A stretch of 64,000 nucleotides of DNA from Latrodectus hesperus (lineage: Eukaryota > Arthropoda > Arachnida > Araneae > Theridiidae): assembly GCA_037975125.1 (NCBI GenBank), contig JAJQOW010000227.1:62001-126000 (forward strand). The letters run 5' to 3'. Below the pieces are notes generated by a model, which was given only the letters and a program-made list of their open reading frames with translations, searched no databases and was not told the origin of the DNA. Numbering within the stretch: the stretch's first letter is position 1; each line of letters starts with the position of its first letter. This document shows positions 1 through 12,100 of this stretch, piece by piece. Both the position numbers and the translations under genes were made by a program.

Positions 1-826
1 ATTCGCATGGTCACAAGGGATCGTACAGCCACGTCATGAAACCTGAGTCGAGAAATGGAGTCATTTGCAAGGCAACAAGAACTGTTTCTGTTTGAACTGT
101 TTCTGCTCGAACAGTTCGACGACGTTTGCAGCAGCATGGATTGTCTGCACGGCGACCATGGCTTCGGCTACCATTGACGCTGCGTCACAGACAGGAGTGC
201 CTTCAATGGTGTGATCAGCGACGAACCTGGACGCGGGAATAGCATCAAGTCATCTTTACAGATGAATCTCGGTTCTCTATACAGGACCATGATGGCCGTA
301 TCTGTGTTTGGAGGCATCGTGGTGAACGCGCATTGCCAGCTTGCATTGGACATCGCCATACTGGCCCATATGCGGGAATGATGGTTTGGGGTGCCATTGG
401 ATACACGTCTCGATCACCTCTTGTTCGCATTACCGGCACTTTGAACAGCAACCGTTACATTTCCGATGTGTTAAGGTCTGTGGCTCTGCCCTATCTTCGA
501 GGCCTCCCTAATGCTTTGTTTCAACAGGATAATGCACGACCGCATGTTGCCCATACTGTTCTGAACTGCCTTGATACAGAACAGGTTCGACTGTTACCCT
601 ACCCAGCACGTTTTCCTGATCTGTCACCAATTTAGAACGTGTGGTCAATGGTTGCCGAGCGATTGGCACGCCATCACTCACCATCCACTACTGTCGATGA
701 ACTGTGGCATAGTGTTGACACTGCATGGACTGAGATCCCCGTACATGCCATACAATCTCTGTTTGACTCCATGCCTAGGCGGATAAATGCTGTTATTGCA
801 GCCAGAGGTGGCTGCTCTGGGTACTG
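1..826 (+). pseudogene. Tc1-like DD34E transposase pseudogene
   Basis: A DDE transposase that would cut and rejoin element ends. Remains of the helix-turn-helix region lie in 1-240 but need frame changes. From about 244 one frame stays open: it has the first catalytic Asp in FTDESRF, then MMVWGAIG (about 379-402), then the second Asp in QQDNARPH (about 523-546). Exactly 34 residues after that Asp, where LSPIENVW is expected, the codon is TAG (633-635); the frame continues after it to about 826 (RINAVIAARGG). So the catalytic Glu codon itself is now a stop. This part of the protein is well preserved, which suggests moderate age. Family assignment is secure; the subfamily is not resolved. Confidence 0.85.
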
Positions 827-959
827 ATTTCTCAATATCTATACATCCTAATTTCCTGTAAACCTAATCACTTGTTTTTTCCTCTATAATGTATGTGTCC
901 AATAAATATCGTTCTGCTATTTGCATTCCTTCTTGATGTAGCAATTTTAATGGCCAGTA

Positions 960-960
<1 letters not shown>
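1..960 (+). mobile_element. Tc1-like DNA transposon, 3' part (left end outside window)
   Basis: The right terminal sequence (about 921-959, reading inward from the far end as CTACTGGCCATTAAAATTGC) is of the Tc1 type and abuts TA, the expected target. Transposase-like coding sequence fills 1 to about 826. The left end is cut off by the window. The element ends directly against a (TA)n array at 961, which fits insertion at a TA site. It is inactive: the frame is broken repeatedly in the first 250 bases and the catalytic glutamate is lost. Confidence 0.85.

Positions 961-1047
<87 letters not shown>
961..1047. repeat. (TA)n microsatellite
   Basis: About 43 uninterrupted TA units directly following the Tc1-like right end. 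Confidence 0.98.
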
Positions 1048-1048
<1 letters not shown>

Positions 1049-2190
1049 GATTTGTTTTCTTCGTATATTTAGTTTATTCTTTTTCACATTGTTTAATGAA
1101 TGAAGTGACTTAATCAATAAGAAGCTTTTAACATTTTAAAACGTTAATGAATTTAAGTATTTTTAGAATCAAATAAGAGAGAATTCTCATCTAACATTAT
1201 ATACCTATCTTTCAAAATTTGTCTAATACAATTAAAACTGTTTAAAATATTTTCATATTTAATTTGTTCTGCAATAAATTTTTACCTTTACAGTATGATA
1301 TTCATCATAATAACTTAATTCTAATGCACCATTTTTTCTTTCCTTCAATATAAGTAATATTACCTAGGGATCAGTGAAAATTAATATTGTGTATTTATAG
1401 GTAATGAGCTTCTGATGTTTTATTGTTATTACTAATATTTCGAATTAATTAGTAATCTTTTTTTATTCAAACAAGCAAGTGGTCTGTGAATAATAGTTAA
1501 AAGAACTGTACTTTATTTGAAAGAGGCAAACAAAATAGAATCTCAGTGATAGTGATTTCATGTGTTTATAGAGGGCAGCACTAAAATTTTAAAACTTTAT
1601 TTTCCGAGAAAAAGTTTCGTAACTTAATTACTTAACTAAATTCTGAATTTTCTCTTAATCAATTAAGCTGAAACATAAAACTTGACCTCACTAATTTTGG
1701 TTTTATTTCTGATAAAATCTTTAAACAATTGTGTGTTTGTTACATCCATTTGTAATTTTACACAAAAAGGTTTTTAAAGTTGGTTATTTGCTCTGTTATT
1801 GCATTAAATGATGAAGAATTATTGAGAAACTGATTCGCAGACCAAAACCTCTTTTCAAGAAAGGTACTAAAAATATATAGCAAGGTGCTAATAAACCGAT
1901 AAAAACTGGAAAAGAAACTTCGCTAGTGGTAGTACCAAAAAATGAGAAACGATTATAAATTTAAAAGATTATCTCAAAAAAATTGGCATCTAAAGTAGCT
2001 TCCAAAAAAGTAAAGCGGGGAAACTTCGCAGCCAAAATTTGTCGCAAATCGAAATTCGACAAAGAAGATTAAAGGGTAGAGTTAAAAAAGAAAAAAAAAC
2101 ATTTCAAAACTTTGGAGCCATAGGTATTTGGAAAGAGGGTGATACTGTTCAGCTTGCTAGCGTATATATCAAATAAAAAGAAATAAAAAT
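1048..2190. other. AT-rich sequence with no recognised feature
   Basis: No open frame with recognisable domains, no RNA gene and no obvious element ends were seen. The last part (about 1800-2190) is purine-rich and may be decayed 5' sequence of the LINE that follows, but no motif supports this. Confidence 0.5.
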
Positions 2191-2339
2191 ACTGATTCCA
2201 GTAGCAAAGAATTTCCATTGCATGACATTAATATTAACGTTATTAAATTGCAAGCCCACAGGACTAAGGAAGAACTGCAACATGTGGTGATAAAGATTAA
2301 TAAGGTCATCGCTAGACTCGTAATTCAAAGTAATCAAAT

Positions 2340-2615
2340 ATTCATGAGTTTTAACAGAATAATAGTGAGACAATGCAAGGTGATCAAACGATGTTACAAT
2401 AAATAAGACTTTGACCACATTGCAAAAAGTTGCAAAAAAAATCATTTTGTAGTTCAATGTGCAAAAAAACTAAACCAGAGCCTTGTACAAAAGAGGCACC
2501 TACATGTATCAACTCTTATCAAGATAATCAAGACTTAAATTCAAATCTTGACATAAATCACCCAGCATGTTATATGCCTTTCCCAACGACAGATATAAAT
2601 TTAGAAATAGCATAA
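2340..2615 (+). pseudogene. LINE ORF1 zinc-knuckle remnant
   Basis: Reads RCYNK, stop, DFDHIAKSCKK, then QCAKKTKPEPCTKEAPTC, which has the cysteine/histidine spacing of the two or three CCHC knuckles found near the end of ORF1 in R1/I-type LINEs. Those knuckles bind the element RNA. The second Cys of the first knuckle is missing and a stop lies inside it. The final stretch PFPTTDINLEIA resembles the end of the knuckle region in this group. Two stop codons follow at about 2613. Confidence 0.6.
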
Positions 2616-3039
2616 TAATAATAATTTTTCACCATCCAAGTTTAAATTAAAATTGAAACAAATAATCCATGCTAAAGCTCCTAGTTACCTTCTATAAATC
2701 ACTTTAAAAGAACTCGAATCTCATATTTTAATCCTTCGAGAAGAATATGTTACATCAAATAAAATTCTAGGAATACCACAAACTTGATGTAGCTGGCTTT
2801 CTAACTATCAAAAAGCAGCAATTTACATAACTAACTCATATTTCAAATGAGCGCTTATTATTATTACTGACAACACAGCGGCTATCAAAATTCAAATCAA
2901 ACATCACCCTCGCATGATTGTTTTTTGATATAGCTCGATCTGTAATTCCATATCGGCAGACCTAAATTAAACAAGAGTGTTTAATCACACATTCTTTGTA
3001 TGAACTTTGCCAAACTATGGAGAAGACCAATCCTTAACT

Positions 3040-3300
3040 CTACATAATAGGAGCTGATAAAAATGCAAATAGTGAAATTCGGGGAAACCGAGGAGACATA
3101 GTCCATTACTCAATTTAGCAAAAACACCTCTAGATTTTAAACTTGCAAGATAATCTTTTATTATTAGTCGAGGACAGAAAATATGGCCAGACCTTTCACT
3201 TCCTTAACATCTAGATTTATTTAACAATACAGACTGGGAAGATTTAGACCAGGAAACTTTGAGTGACCACAAATATATACGAATAAAAATTAAGGAAGAA
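3040..3300 (+). pseudogene. LINE endonuclease (EEP) remnant
   Basis: The reading IIGADKNANSEIRGNRG (about 3048-3098) matches the GDFNAHSPLWG...RG signature of LINE apurinic-type endonucleases, with the Asp-Asn pair kept as DKNA. Further on, TLSDHKYIRIKI (about 3258-3294) matches the C-terminal SDH catalytic motif. Stops and frame changes separate the two. In an active element this domain nicks target DNA before reverse transcription. Confidence 0.6.
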
Positions 3301-3899
3301 GTGAAATGTTTCATTTCCAAAAGATACAAGCTGCTTATGAAAACCACAATACGTTCATTCATCATCTGAGTCTGTCTGCTATTACCTCACTTCAAACCTC
3401 AAGAACACTTGTGGTCAAGAATAACTTTAATAAAATTCCTACCACTGAATTACAAGAGAAGCTGTAACAAGTCTTATTAGATCAAACAGCATGTTCGCAT
3501 GTTTGCTCCAGCTTAGTCGACATCAAGTTTTACAATACTTAAGAAAATAATTAAATGCATCAAGAAGAAGAGCAAAAAAATGCCTATCTGATAAAGATGA
3601 ATTGCTAAAAATATATAGGAGAAAACGAGCATTATATAAAAAATAAAAAGCAGACAAAAATTAACTTAGAAGGTATTTTGTCCCGCTACTTCAAATCCCT
3701 ATGGAAAAGCTTATAAAGCAAACTTTGCAAAATTTGTACCTCCTTCAAAACTCGTCTGCTAAGCAAAGAGTAGCTTGAAGAGAAACCTCAGTGTAGTTGC
3801 TAATAAAATTTTTGAAGAATTAGCAGCAGATTATCAAAGCGGTGATCACCCGTTAAATTCATTCCAAATGATCCTTAATTTAGAAAGGGGAAATCACTC

Positions 3900-4720
3900 T
3901 TTTCATCAAAAATCTGCCAAAAGGAAAAGGATTTGATGGATTGGACCACGTTACCATTCAAATCATCTGCAGACTTTTTTCAAAACCTCATTCACCCATT
4001 TATCAAAAACTGCCTCCTTTTGTAATATTTTACTAAATACCTGAATCTTGGAATTAATGTATTGTTTTATAAAGAGGATAAGACAAAATAAAGATATTAT
4101 GCTGATATCATTTACCTTCTTCCATCGCTTGGTAAGCTACTTGAAAAATTGTTACTAAAGACAGGTTTGGTTCTTGAAAGAAACTGGGTGTTTAAGTTAT
4201 CAAAAATTCGAGTTTCATCAAGGGAAGTTCTTGGCGATGCCCTTATTAATTTTCAAAAAGATATCAGAGGAAAAAGAGCCAAAAGATTGCATACAACATG
4301 GAATACTATTGATATAAAAAGTGCATTTGATACAGTTCCGCAGGTCACAATTAAAGACATCTTAAATGGTATCCAGTGCTCTGAAATCATGAGGGGACTG
4401 TTATAGAACGACCTTATGGATAGAAGAGTATATATTATAACAGAGGAAGGTATAAAAAGAAAAAAAGTGGTTGGTTTCCCGCATGATTTTTGTATCAATC
4501 CCATCTTATGGAATATGGTAGCAGATAAGTCTCTCATATACAAATTGCGAAAAAAGTTGGAAAGCAAATTGAACTAGAAAGCGAACTCGCTCCTCAAGCT
4601 TTCGCAGATGATTTTGGTCATCTCTGCAAAAAATTGAAAAGTGGCATCTAATGCACTAGATCTTAACAAAACCTGGGCAGATAGAAATAAAGTAACTATC
4701 TCTTCTGATAAAACAATCTT
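3900..4720 (+). pseudogene. LINE reverse transcriptase remnant
   Basis: Palm-domain motifs survive: KGFDGLDHVTIQI (the KAPGxDxI motif), then an open stretch 4149-4406 with TIDIKSAFDTVP (motif A, catalytic Asp), then INPILWNMVADK (motif B end), then QAFADDFGHL (about 4597-4626; motif C, FADD). Motifs A to C need at least two frame changes and several stops are present. The order and spacing are those of I/R1-clade LINEs. Confidence 0.75.
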
Positions 4721-5059
4721 CTCATGGCAAAATTTAAAATAAAGCCCAAGATCATACTTTCCAATGCAAGAATAAAAAGAAAAAACAATTTTAAAATTTT
4801 AGGGGAACTTTTTGACAGTATGTTGAACTGGTCTGCACAGTTAAATCACAAAAGTAATTATATAAATCATCTTATATTAAGAGTTCTAAAAATTGCTGGA
4901 CATACTTGAGTATATCCCTATACAATGAAATTACTTTATGTCTGTCTGTTATAGAGAAGATGATTTCTCATAGCTCACCTATATAGGGAGTCTGCTTGAC
5001 CCAGAGAAATAAACACAAACTGGCATCAATAAGAATAAAATATCTTATTATTACTTGTG

Positions 5060-5560
5060 CCGACAGAACGACTTCTACTCTTTTATAAATGATAGGCAAT
5101 CCCAGTTTGATTTCAATCAAGAAGCAGAGGCAAAGTTCGTCAGAGTAACCTGAGCTGTAATACTCTGTTCTTTTGTCCATGAAAAGGCAGATGAAATTGC
5201 TAAACATGCTGCAAACTCAAACTGTGTTCCTTTCATTTTAATACCAAAATCAACCATAAAAAGACTTTTAGAAAACTAGATTTTAAGCTCTTCGCAATCA
5301 GAAGGGTATAATCAGATGATACCCAAATTTGAAAGAAGAACCCTTAATTAGACTCGAAAAGAAATTCTTTTCTTCATTTGCCATGGGCCATTTCTCTAAT
5401 ATTTTTAGGTTTCAGTATTTCATTCTCGAAAGAATGCACATGCAGCTCAGAAAGCAGCAACATTCATTATCTTGCCACCTGTCATTTCATGATATCCTGA
5501 CATCTTACAGCACCCAATGATAAATGAAAAACAACATGACAACGGAAGATTATCAAAAAC
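5060..5560 (+). pseudogene. LINE RNase H C-terminal remnant
   Basis: VHEKADEIAKHAAN (about 5176-5217) matches the final GNEKADxxAKxA motif of LINE-encoded RNase H. About 200 bases later, cysteine/histidine-containing sequence (around 5460-5490) sits where this clade carries its terminal zinc finger, but the match is poor. Many stops. Assigned mainly by position downstream of the reverse transcriptase. Confidence 0.5.
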
Positions 5561-6196
5561 AAATTATCTAGAAATTTAGTTAATAAGTTAATGGATTTTC
5601 TAACAAAGAATGAAATCATCACCCTCTAGCTTACAGCTCAGAGTGAATTAACTTAAACTATTTTATATTATTGATTTCTTTTGAAATCTATTTTCTTCCC
5701 TTTCTTTATTACATTTATTTAGATTTCTATCATCTTATACCTTTTTATTCGTGCATGTATGTAAAATTCCTTCTTAAATTTTGTACAAGTACCTGGAAAT
5801 TAATTTTCGTAGCCCTTAGTTACAACACCGGTAATTATTATTCCTTACTTTTTTAACTCTATAAAACTTCACTTTTAACACTAAATTAAACACTCATTTA
5901 AATCACAATAATGCATTGTATGCAATATTATTTACAAAACAGAACATGTAGAAACAATCGCAGTTGTCATAAATTGATTTGCCATTGCCTCGGGATATTG
6001 GGAGAGGTTAAAAAGATCCTCCACGCTTCAATACGACAAAGACATCAGAAAGAGCATCAGTCATAACCTCAAATGCGTTGATATTATTGAAGACTCACAT
6101 TTTACAGTCAAACCACCACCTACCGTTAAGATCAATTAATACCTGCTGGAATCGTGTTCAAAAGGTGAAACAGAAGAAACAATTCGGAGAAAAGGT

Positions 6197-6694
6197 ATGG
6201 AAACTATTACCAAGCTTTCTAAACCAGACTTTTTCACCGCTTACACTGACGGTTCTTCCAAATCAGAATGCGACAGGGGAGGTTCTGGCATTTTCTTTAT
6301 CCTTCCAGACCAATCATCCCTCAAACATCGGTTTGCAGCTGGAAAAATTACCTCCAAATTCAGCAGCATTGCCATAAAGGCAGCTCTTACCCTTTATCGC
6401 ACACAGCAAGTTCCCTGGAATGGCATCAACATATTCTCAGACTGTAAATCTGCTCTGGAGGACATTAAAAGAGATAAAACGAGAAATGCCCAAGACATTA
6501 ACTCGCTTCTGTCCACCATGGTTGCAAGGGAGAAAACCTGCGCAATCCAAAGGGTCCCTGCACATATTAATATCGAGGGAAATGAACAGACAAACTACCT
6601 CGCCAAAGAGGCTAGAAATATCAACCCCCTCCCACGACTACCACTTGCTTCGATGCAAACGCCGTTGCAAGGCATTAGCTCTGCGGGGGACTAA
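6197..6694 (+). pseudogene. LINE RNase H domain, readable remnant
   Basis: An open stretch of about 165 codons. Catalytic landmarks are FTAYTDGSSKSE (first Asp), then the conserved Glu position apparently replaced in SSIAIKAALTLY, then IFSDCKSALEDI (Asp), and RVPAHINIEGNEQTNYLAKEA (final His/Asn-Glu region). In LINEs this domain removes RNA from the RNA:DNA hybrid. The frame is lost before the zinc finger that follows. Being open over 490 bases in an AT-rich setting, it is one of the better-kept LINE pieces here. Confidence 0.8.
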
Positions 6695-6719
6695 AGAAAA
6701 AATGGTGCCAACCGTAGCT

Positions 6720-6986
6720 TAATCCTGACCGTGGTATCACCTCTACCATCAGTAGAATGTGGAATGTTCAATAAGGGGTATGAAAATCATGGCCAACGGA
6801 TCTAGAGCATACGCAGAATGCAAGCACTGCCCAGGAGTTCCGTTGGATCCGAGGCATCTCTTCAACTGCATCTCTGTTGCCTCGACCCTCTTCAGCATCG
6901 ACCCCAAATGCTGCCATGACACCCTTTATACCGAAAAAGCTGAAGATGTGGGCAGGGCAGTGCTCCATGCCTTTGATTTCATTTGA
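6720..6986 (+). pseudogene. LINE C-terminal zinc-finger remnant
   Basis: Reads GMKIMANGSRAYAECKHC, then PGVPLDPRHLFNC (6780-6872), a CxxC...HxxxxC finger that follows RNase H in many arthropod I/R1-type LINEs, ending with AVLHAFDFI and a stop at 6984-6986. It is out of frame with the RNase H upstream. Confidence 0.7.
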
Positions 6987-7000
6987 CCTGCCTTTTTTTA

Positions 7001-8263
7001 CTTTTTCTTGTTTTTCCTCCTTTTACTTGTTACACGACAACAACTAATATTTTCTTTTCTCACCACTATCAATATGATTTAAATTTATTTCAGTACGTTT
7101 ATAACCCATATTTTTATTCTATACTTTAACTGCATTCCTTGTTAAGACTTAAAATTATCGTAATGAAATTTCTCTTTGTTTTCCTTTTTGTATTATGTGG
7201 CATATGATTCAATATATAATATCAATATTTAATTATTATTTATTGTGATAATCTCTTCTCTATTTTGATAACATTGTAATACATATGCATAGGATCCTTA
7301 TTTTTAAACACTATTTTATGTAATCTGCAATATATGTCATTATTGTTATAAGGTTTGTAACAATTTTGTGGAACGTAGTACTATGTATTCTATACCTAAA
7401 AAACATAACTTTCAATTGTATATCAGTGTTATTAATATCTTTCCGATTATTTTACACTTAATTGATTCTCTTAGTTAGTTTGTATTTATAACTTTTTCCT
7501 TGGTATAATTTAAATCATTCCTGTTTCTTCCAATCAAACTGGTTGAACGTCATTGGAGTTAGGTTCGTTAGAATACATTAGGGAAGTTCGCTGGTTCGTA
7601 CGCCCACTATGCTTGGAATCGAATTATTTCACAACAGTATTTCTGCTTTGATTTACAAAAGAAGAACTATCTGATTTTAAGGTTTTGAATTTATACTCGT
7701 ATTTTATTAATGATATAGAATTTAAAAATTTAAAACATATTCTTATAAAAATCCCTATCAAATATTTCCTTCATTGTTATTATTTACAGTAAATTAACAC
7801 ATAGTTAAAACTAGCTTGTCTTAAATTAAAATAGCATCTCAAAATATACCAAGATAATTTTATTTCAGCAACGGAGAAAACCAAACTGCAAATTTAAGTC
7901 TTAAAATAATAAGTCCAGTCAATTTTCACATTTTAGACCTAAAACAATTTATATCCTAAGCTTATAATTTAAGTCCTACCATATTGTAACTCTGACATAG
8001 CTTCTTTTGAACTGAAACTCAAATATCACTTTAAAAAGTGTCTATGTATTTTGTTATATTATATTTTTAAATGCTCGGTACATATTTCTCACAGTTAGGA
8101 AAAGGATTTATGGAATAAAAATTGTTACGTGTATTTTACATGACATGTGACAGATTATGCAAAAATATATTTATGGTTTAATTTTTTGTGGCTCAAATTT
8201 ATTTTTGTACACGATAGATAACTAAATCAGTACATACAATTTAAAGTGTATTCTCAACCACTA
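7001..8263. other. AT-rich sequence with no recognised feature
   Basis: The first 100 bases are the T-rich 3' end of LINE fragment B. The rest has no recognised gene, RNA or element ends. A slightly less AT-rich patch at 7540-7620 could be an old repeat but nothing identifies it. Confidence 0.5.
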
Positions 8264-9127
8264 TATACAGGGTGTCCCAAAAGGTCATGTCCGAAAGGTA
8301 CACATGGCTGCATCAGGTCATGAGGAAGCAGAATTACATAGGAAAGGGGGTCGGAAACACGATCGTGACCGTCACGCAAAGAAAAGATAACAAACCGTGT
8401 AAAAAATCATGATTTTACAACAAAACAGAACAAAATGGAAATGAAATATGATACAACGCAAGGTAAGTGCTCAAAATTGTCCCCAACAGTGGCAATGCAT
8501 GGAATCGCGAACTCGTTCGAATTGACCAGGAGTCTTCATGACACGTGCCGCCACTTCAACGATATGTGGCATGAGGTCCATGTCCGATGTGTGGAATGGT
8601 TGTCTCGTACAACAAAGACTTCACAGGTAGAAATCCAGTGGGGTTAGATCCGGGATCGCTGTGGCCATGGTACAAAGCCGACTTTGTCAATCCAGCGATT
8701 TGGTTACAGCGTTCTCGATGTTCGATGTCCTTGTTGTACATTGCTGGCCGATGTGGCTGCTGATTTAGAACGATTCTGCCCCCTGCAATCGGCGATATAA
8801 TTGTCGGAACAGTCTATGGTTGGGTACACGTCGGTTCAGGAACCGTTTTCGATACATGCGTGCCGCTGCACGTCCATTGCCATCTACAGCGCCATACACG
8901 TAATGTATGCCTGCCAATTCTGCATTGCTGTACTGGTTTATCCTTTCTCTGCCACGTCCGAGCTTCGAATTATCCGACTGCCTACGCTAACCTCTGAAAG
9001 CGCTTATCGCCCTCTAGCGGATTACGATCTCATTTCCGAATCCCCTTTCCTATGTTATTCTTCTTTCTCGTGACCTGATACAACCATGTGCGCCATTTGG
9101 ACATGACCTTTTGGGACACTCTGTATA
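8264..9127 (-). mobile_element. Internally deleted DUF4817-type mariner-like transposon
   Basis: Terminal inverted repeats of about 85 bases are plain: the left starts TATACAGGGTGTCCCAAAAG and the right end, read in reverse complement, starts TATACAGAGTGTCCCAAAAG. Both continue in step through GTCATGTCC and on to ACATAGGAAAGGGG. The target is TA. The 860-base body encodes, on the minus strand, only the N-terminal and C-terminal parts of a transposase, so it is a deletion derivative that could move only with help from an intact relative. Confidence 0.85.
8440..8970 (-). pseudogene. DUF4817-family transposase, core deleted
   Basis: Read on the minus strand from about 8955 down: ELAGIHYVYGAVDGNGRAAA and RRVPNHRLFRQLYRRLQ, which is the DUF4817 DNA-binding helix-turn-helix module. 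The frame is then lost and resumes near 8680 with DLTPLDFYL, the block around the last catalytic acidic region, then VEVAARVMKTPGQFERVR (about 8570-8515) and a short tail. The whole middle, including the first two catalytic aspartates, is absent. Stops and a frameshift flank the junction. No active enzyme is possible; the domain identity is clear from the DUF4817 motif. Confidence 0.75.
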
Positions 9128-12100
9128 TGCATACCCGAAATAGAATTTGAACCTACGAATTGATGAAACAAATGCAAGAGCTATAATCATTCACATGCTA
9201 ACTCGTCAAAAAGATATATGAATAATATGATGAATCTACAAACAAAGAATATAATTTTTTTATACTCAGCCATTTTAGCTATACAATGATTAGATCAAAC
9301 TAAATTCAATCTGAAAAATTTTATTACGAGTACCGAATCGAATCAGAAGTGATTTTTCAAATGTATAATTGCAAAGTGTGTATTTTGTTAAATAGGTAGA
9401 AGGTATTAAAAAATTAAATGATAAAACTTTTATTTTTTAAATGAATTTCGCAATTATATTAGAAATTACAATACATTTTGTAGTTGTAATTTGTAAAAAA
9501 CCTGCAAAAATTATTTTTGCTTTTAATTCCATGCCACACTAGTGGATGGGCATCTGGATTCATTAAGTTTAACTTACAAAATATTTATCAACACAATGGT
9601 TTTTTACACTGTCAGGAATAAAAATCATAATTTTATTTACTCAAGAGCTTTCTGTTTTTCATTCACCAAACGTGACTCAAGTTTGTCTCTTTGTTTTAAT
9701 TTCTATACAAAAATTATAAATTTTTCTAGCTTTGTTTTTCAATCGGTAATCAATAAAAATTTGATTAACCCAGATCTTACAGTAAATTTTTGATTTCATT
9801 TAATAATTTTAAGAATTGGAAAAATAATGTATAATGTTTCAAAATTTTATAATTACGAAAATTTCTGAAATTGACACATCTTATTAAAAACAAACAAACA
9901 AAAAAATCTATACAAATTAATGTTACATCAACTTAACGATTTGAAATCTACATGTGTAGGGAAAACAAATCGCTGACAAACATTATTACAAAAGAAAATT
10001 ATTATTCTTTCAAAGAAAATATCATTATTACAGTAAATGATATAGAAATGGTGATCGAAATAGCAACTGAAATTAAAATAATATTAAATATTTAGAGTAT
10101 ATATCAGTGATAAAAATAAAATGTTTAATTTTGTTAATTTGTTTAGTTTGGATTTTGTCATTTTTATTTCAAGATTTTACACTTCTTTTCTTAACAGTTA
10201 TAAGGTCTTACTAACTACTGAAGGAGGAAATCTCATTATTTACCATTTTATTTTACAAGCTTATTATTTCTTTAGGTGGCAAACTCATTGAACAACACTG
10301 CAAATTTTAAATTAAATTTTTTGCTTCGAATTTTCAACATATTAGTTTCAGCAATACTTTTTTAAGAGTTTTGCTCTGTAAAATAATGTTCAGATTAATG
10401 AAAAATCAAAGTTTTGTTTGCTGTTTATAATTTTGATGACACACAATATGATTTTCAATATCATCTGAAAGTCATTTCTAAATGTCTAATCAATTACTTA
10501 GTAGTATTTTATTTGATGTACTTTATGGCTATGAAAATTTGTGGCACTTTGAAGTTCGAAATCAAAAATTTTTTAATGAGATATTGCGTGTGTTCTACTA
10601 AATGATTTGAAGAGAAAAATTGTGAAATGAATAAATTATATCAAATTTTAGCTATATGAGGATTAATTTTTTTCTGAAAAATGAAAAGAAGTAACATTTA
10701 TAACTAGAAGAAGAGACAGTATAAAAAATTGAAAAATAACATTCTTCAGATAAAACTATCTTGTAAATGAAGCCATCTTCAAAACACAAGCATTTCATTT
10801 TCAAAATGGCCTAATAAATATAGGTTTGGCATGTTTTGCATTGTCTATTAAATGTGCTAAACTCACCAAAACATCTCGTAATTTTTAATCTTTGTCATTT
10901 GACGAGGTTAACACATTAACTGTTATCATCCTCTCTAGACCAAGTCAAACCAGTTTATAGACACTGAGACCATAAGAAATTTGAAAACATAGCGTTTTGA
11001 GCTGTGTTATATGTAAACCCGCAAATCCTCAATCACGAGAACGATACTTTCTCCCACACTTCAGATTTAACTTTTGGGGTTTATCTATACTCTCTTTATT
11101 ATCTTTTATTTATTCCTGAAAATTTTAAGTTTTCTCTTTTTATCTATGTATCGAGAAACATTACTTTAGGAAATATTTGATTTTAAGTGGAGTGTTCTTT
11201 GAAATTGTCTAATTAAATCTTTTAATGTGTTAAAGGGGAAGGGGTTCTTTCTTTGTTTAAAAGTCAATGTTCAGAGTACATAAAATTTTCAACAGATGAA
11301 GACTAAGAAGTTATTACAATTTTTTTTAATCTTTATCATCTGAAATTAACTATAGACAGAATGTTTAGATTGTATATACTGATGCAAAATGAAAAAAAAA
11401 TTATAAAAACGTAATTGCCAGATAATACGTTTGACGTTTTTAAAATTGTAGACAGAAGAAAAAATATATATTTTATATATGTCTTACTAACATTTTACTC
11501 TTTCTTTCTGATCAAATACTGAACACCGTATGATCTGACTATAATTCTTGATTACGGTCGTAAGATTTTACAACTTATTTCTATTGAACTATTCTCCATC
11601 TTTTTTTAAAAAATGACTTATAATTACTATAATTTGTTATTTTAAACACATAGAAGGCAATTGGTTTTTCCTATAGAAGTTTTGCTCTTGGATGTTTATG
11701 GGAGTGTAAATCTGTTATGTGAAAAAAATGCAAGAAATAGCAATGTTTTCACTATTAAATATAATTTTTACTTGTGCTTTTATTCCTTTATTTATTAGAG
11801 TTTAAAAAGGACAAATATGATCGTTTTTCTCTTATTTCTAACTGGAAATACTAACACAGTTAAAGCATTATTGTAAAACTCCCTTCAAATTATTTCACTT
11901 ACATAACAAAGTTTATGAAGAAATTAAATTCAGTTTTGTGACATATGTGGAAGAAGTTGTAACTTTTTCACAGTCCAACTAATACCAAATATAATTTTCC
12001 TGTTCATTCTGAAAAAATTATACTTGCTGGGTGTAATGGCAACTACAGAATATTTCCTACTGCTTATCTCATTTATAATTTATAAAAATGATATTCAAAT

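Larger units (their letters stand above)
2200..5650 (+). mobile_element. Decayed I/R1-like non-LTR retrotransposon (LINE), body A
   Basis: Pieces of a LINE lie in the right order on the + strand but in shifting frames with many stops: zinc knuckles of ORF1 (about 2380-2600), apurinic endonuclease (about 3040-3290), reverse transcriptase (about 3900-4640) and the end of RNase H (about 5170-5220). Ends could not be placed exactly and no target duplication was found. It shares architecture with the minus-strand LINE at 44345-49490 but is far older. No product can be made from it. Confidence 0.75.
5950..7000 (+). mobile_element. LINE fragment B, 3' end with RNase H
   Basis: A second LINE piece of a different subfamily: sequence leading into RNase H, the whole RNase H domain, and a terminal zinc finger, ending with a pyrimidine-rich 3' UTR after 6986. 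The same TISRxxNxxxxGMxI...CxxC layout recurs in the minus-strand fragment at 15760-16050, so both probably derive from one family. The 5' portion is missing, as is usual for LINE copies. Confidence 0.75.

Noticed and set aside
2149..2457. A 102-codon minus-strand frame
   Set aside because: It lies opposite the ORF1 zinc-knuckle remnant of LINE body A and has no motif of its own.
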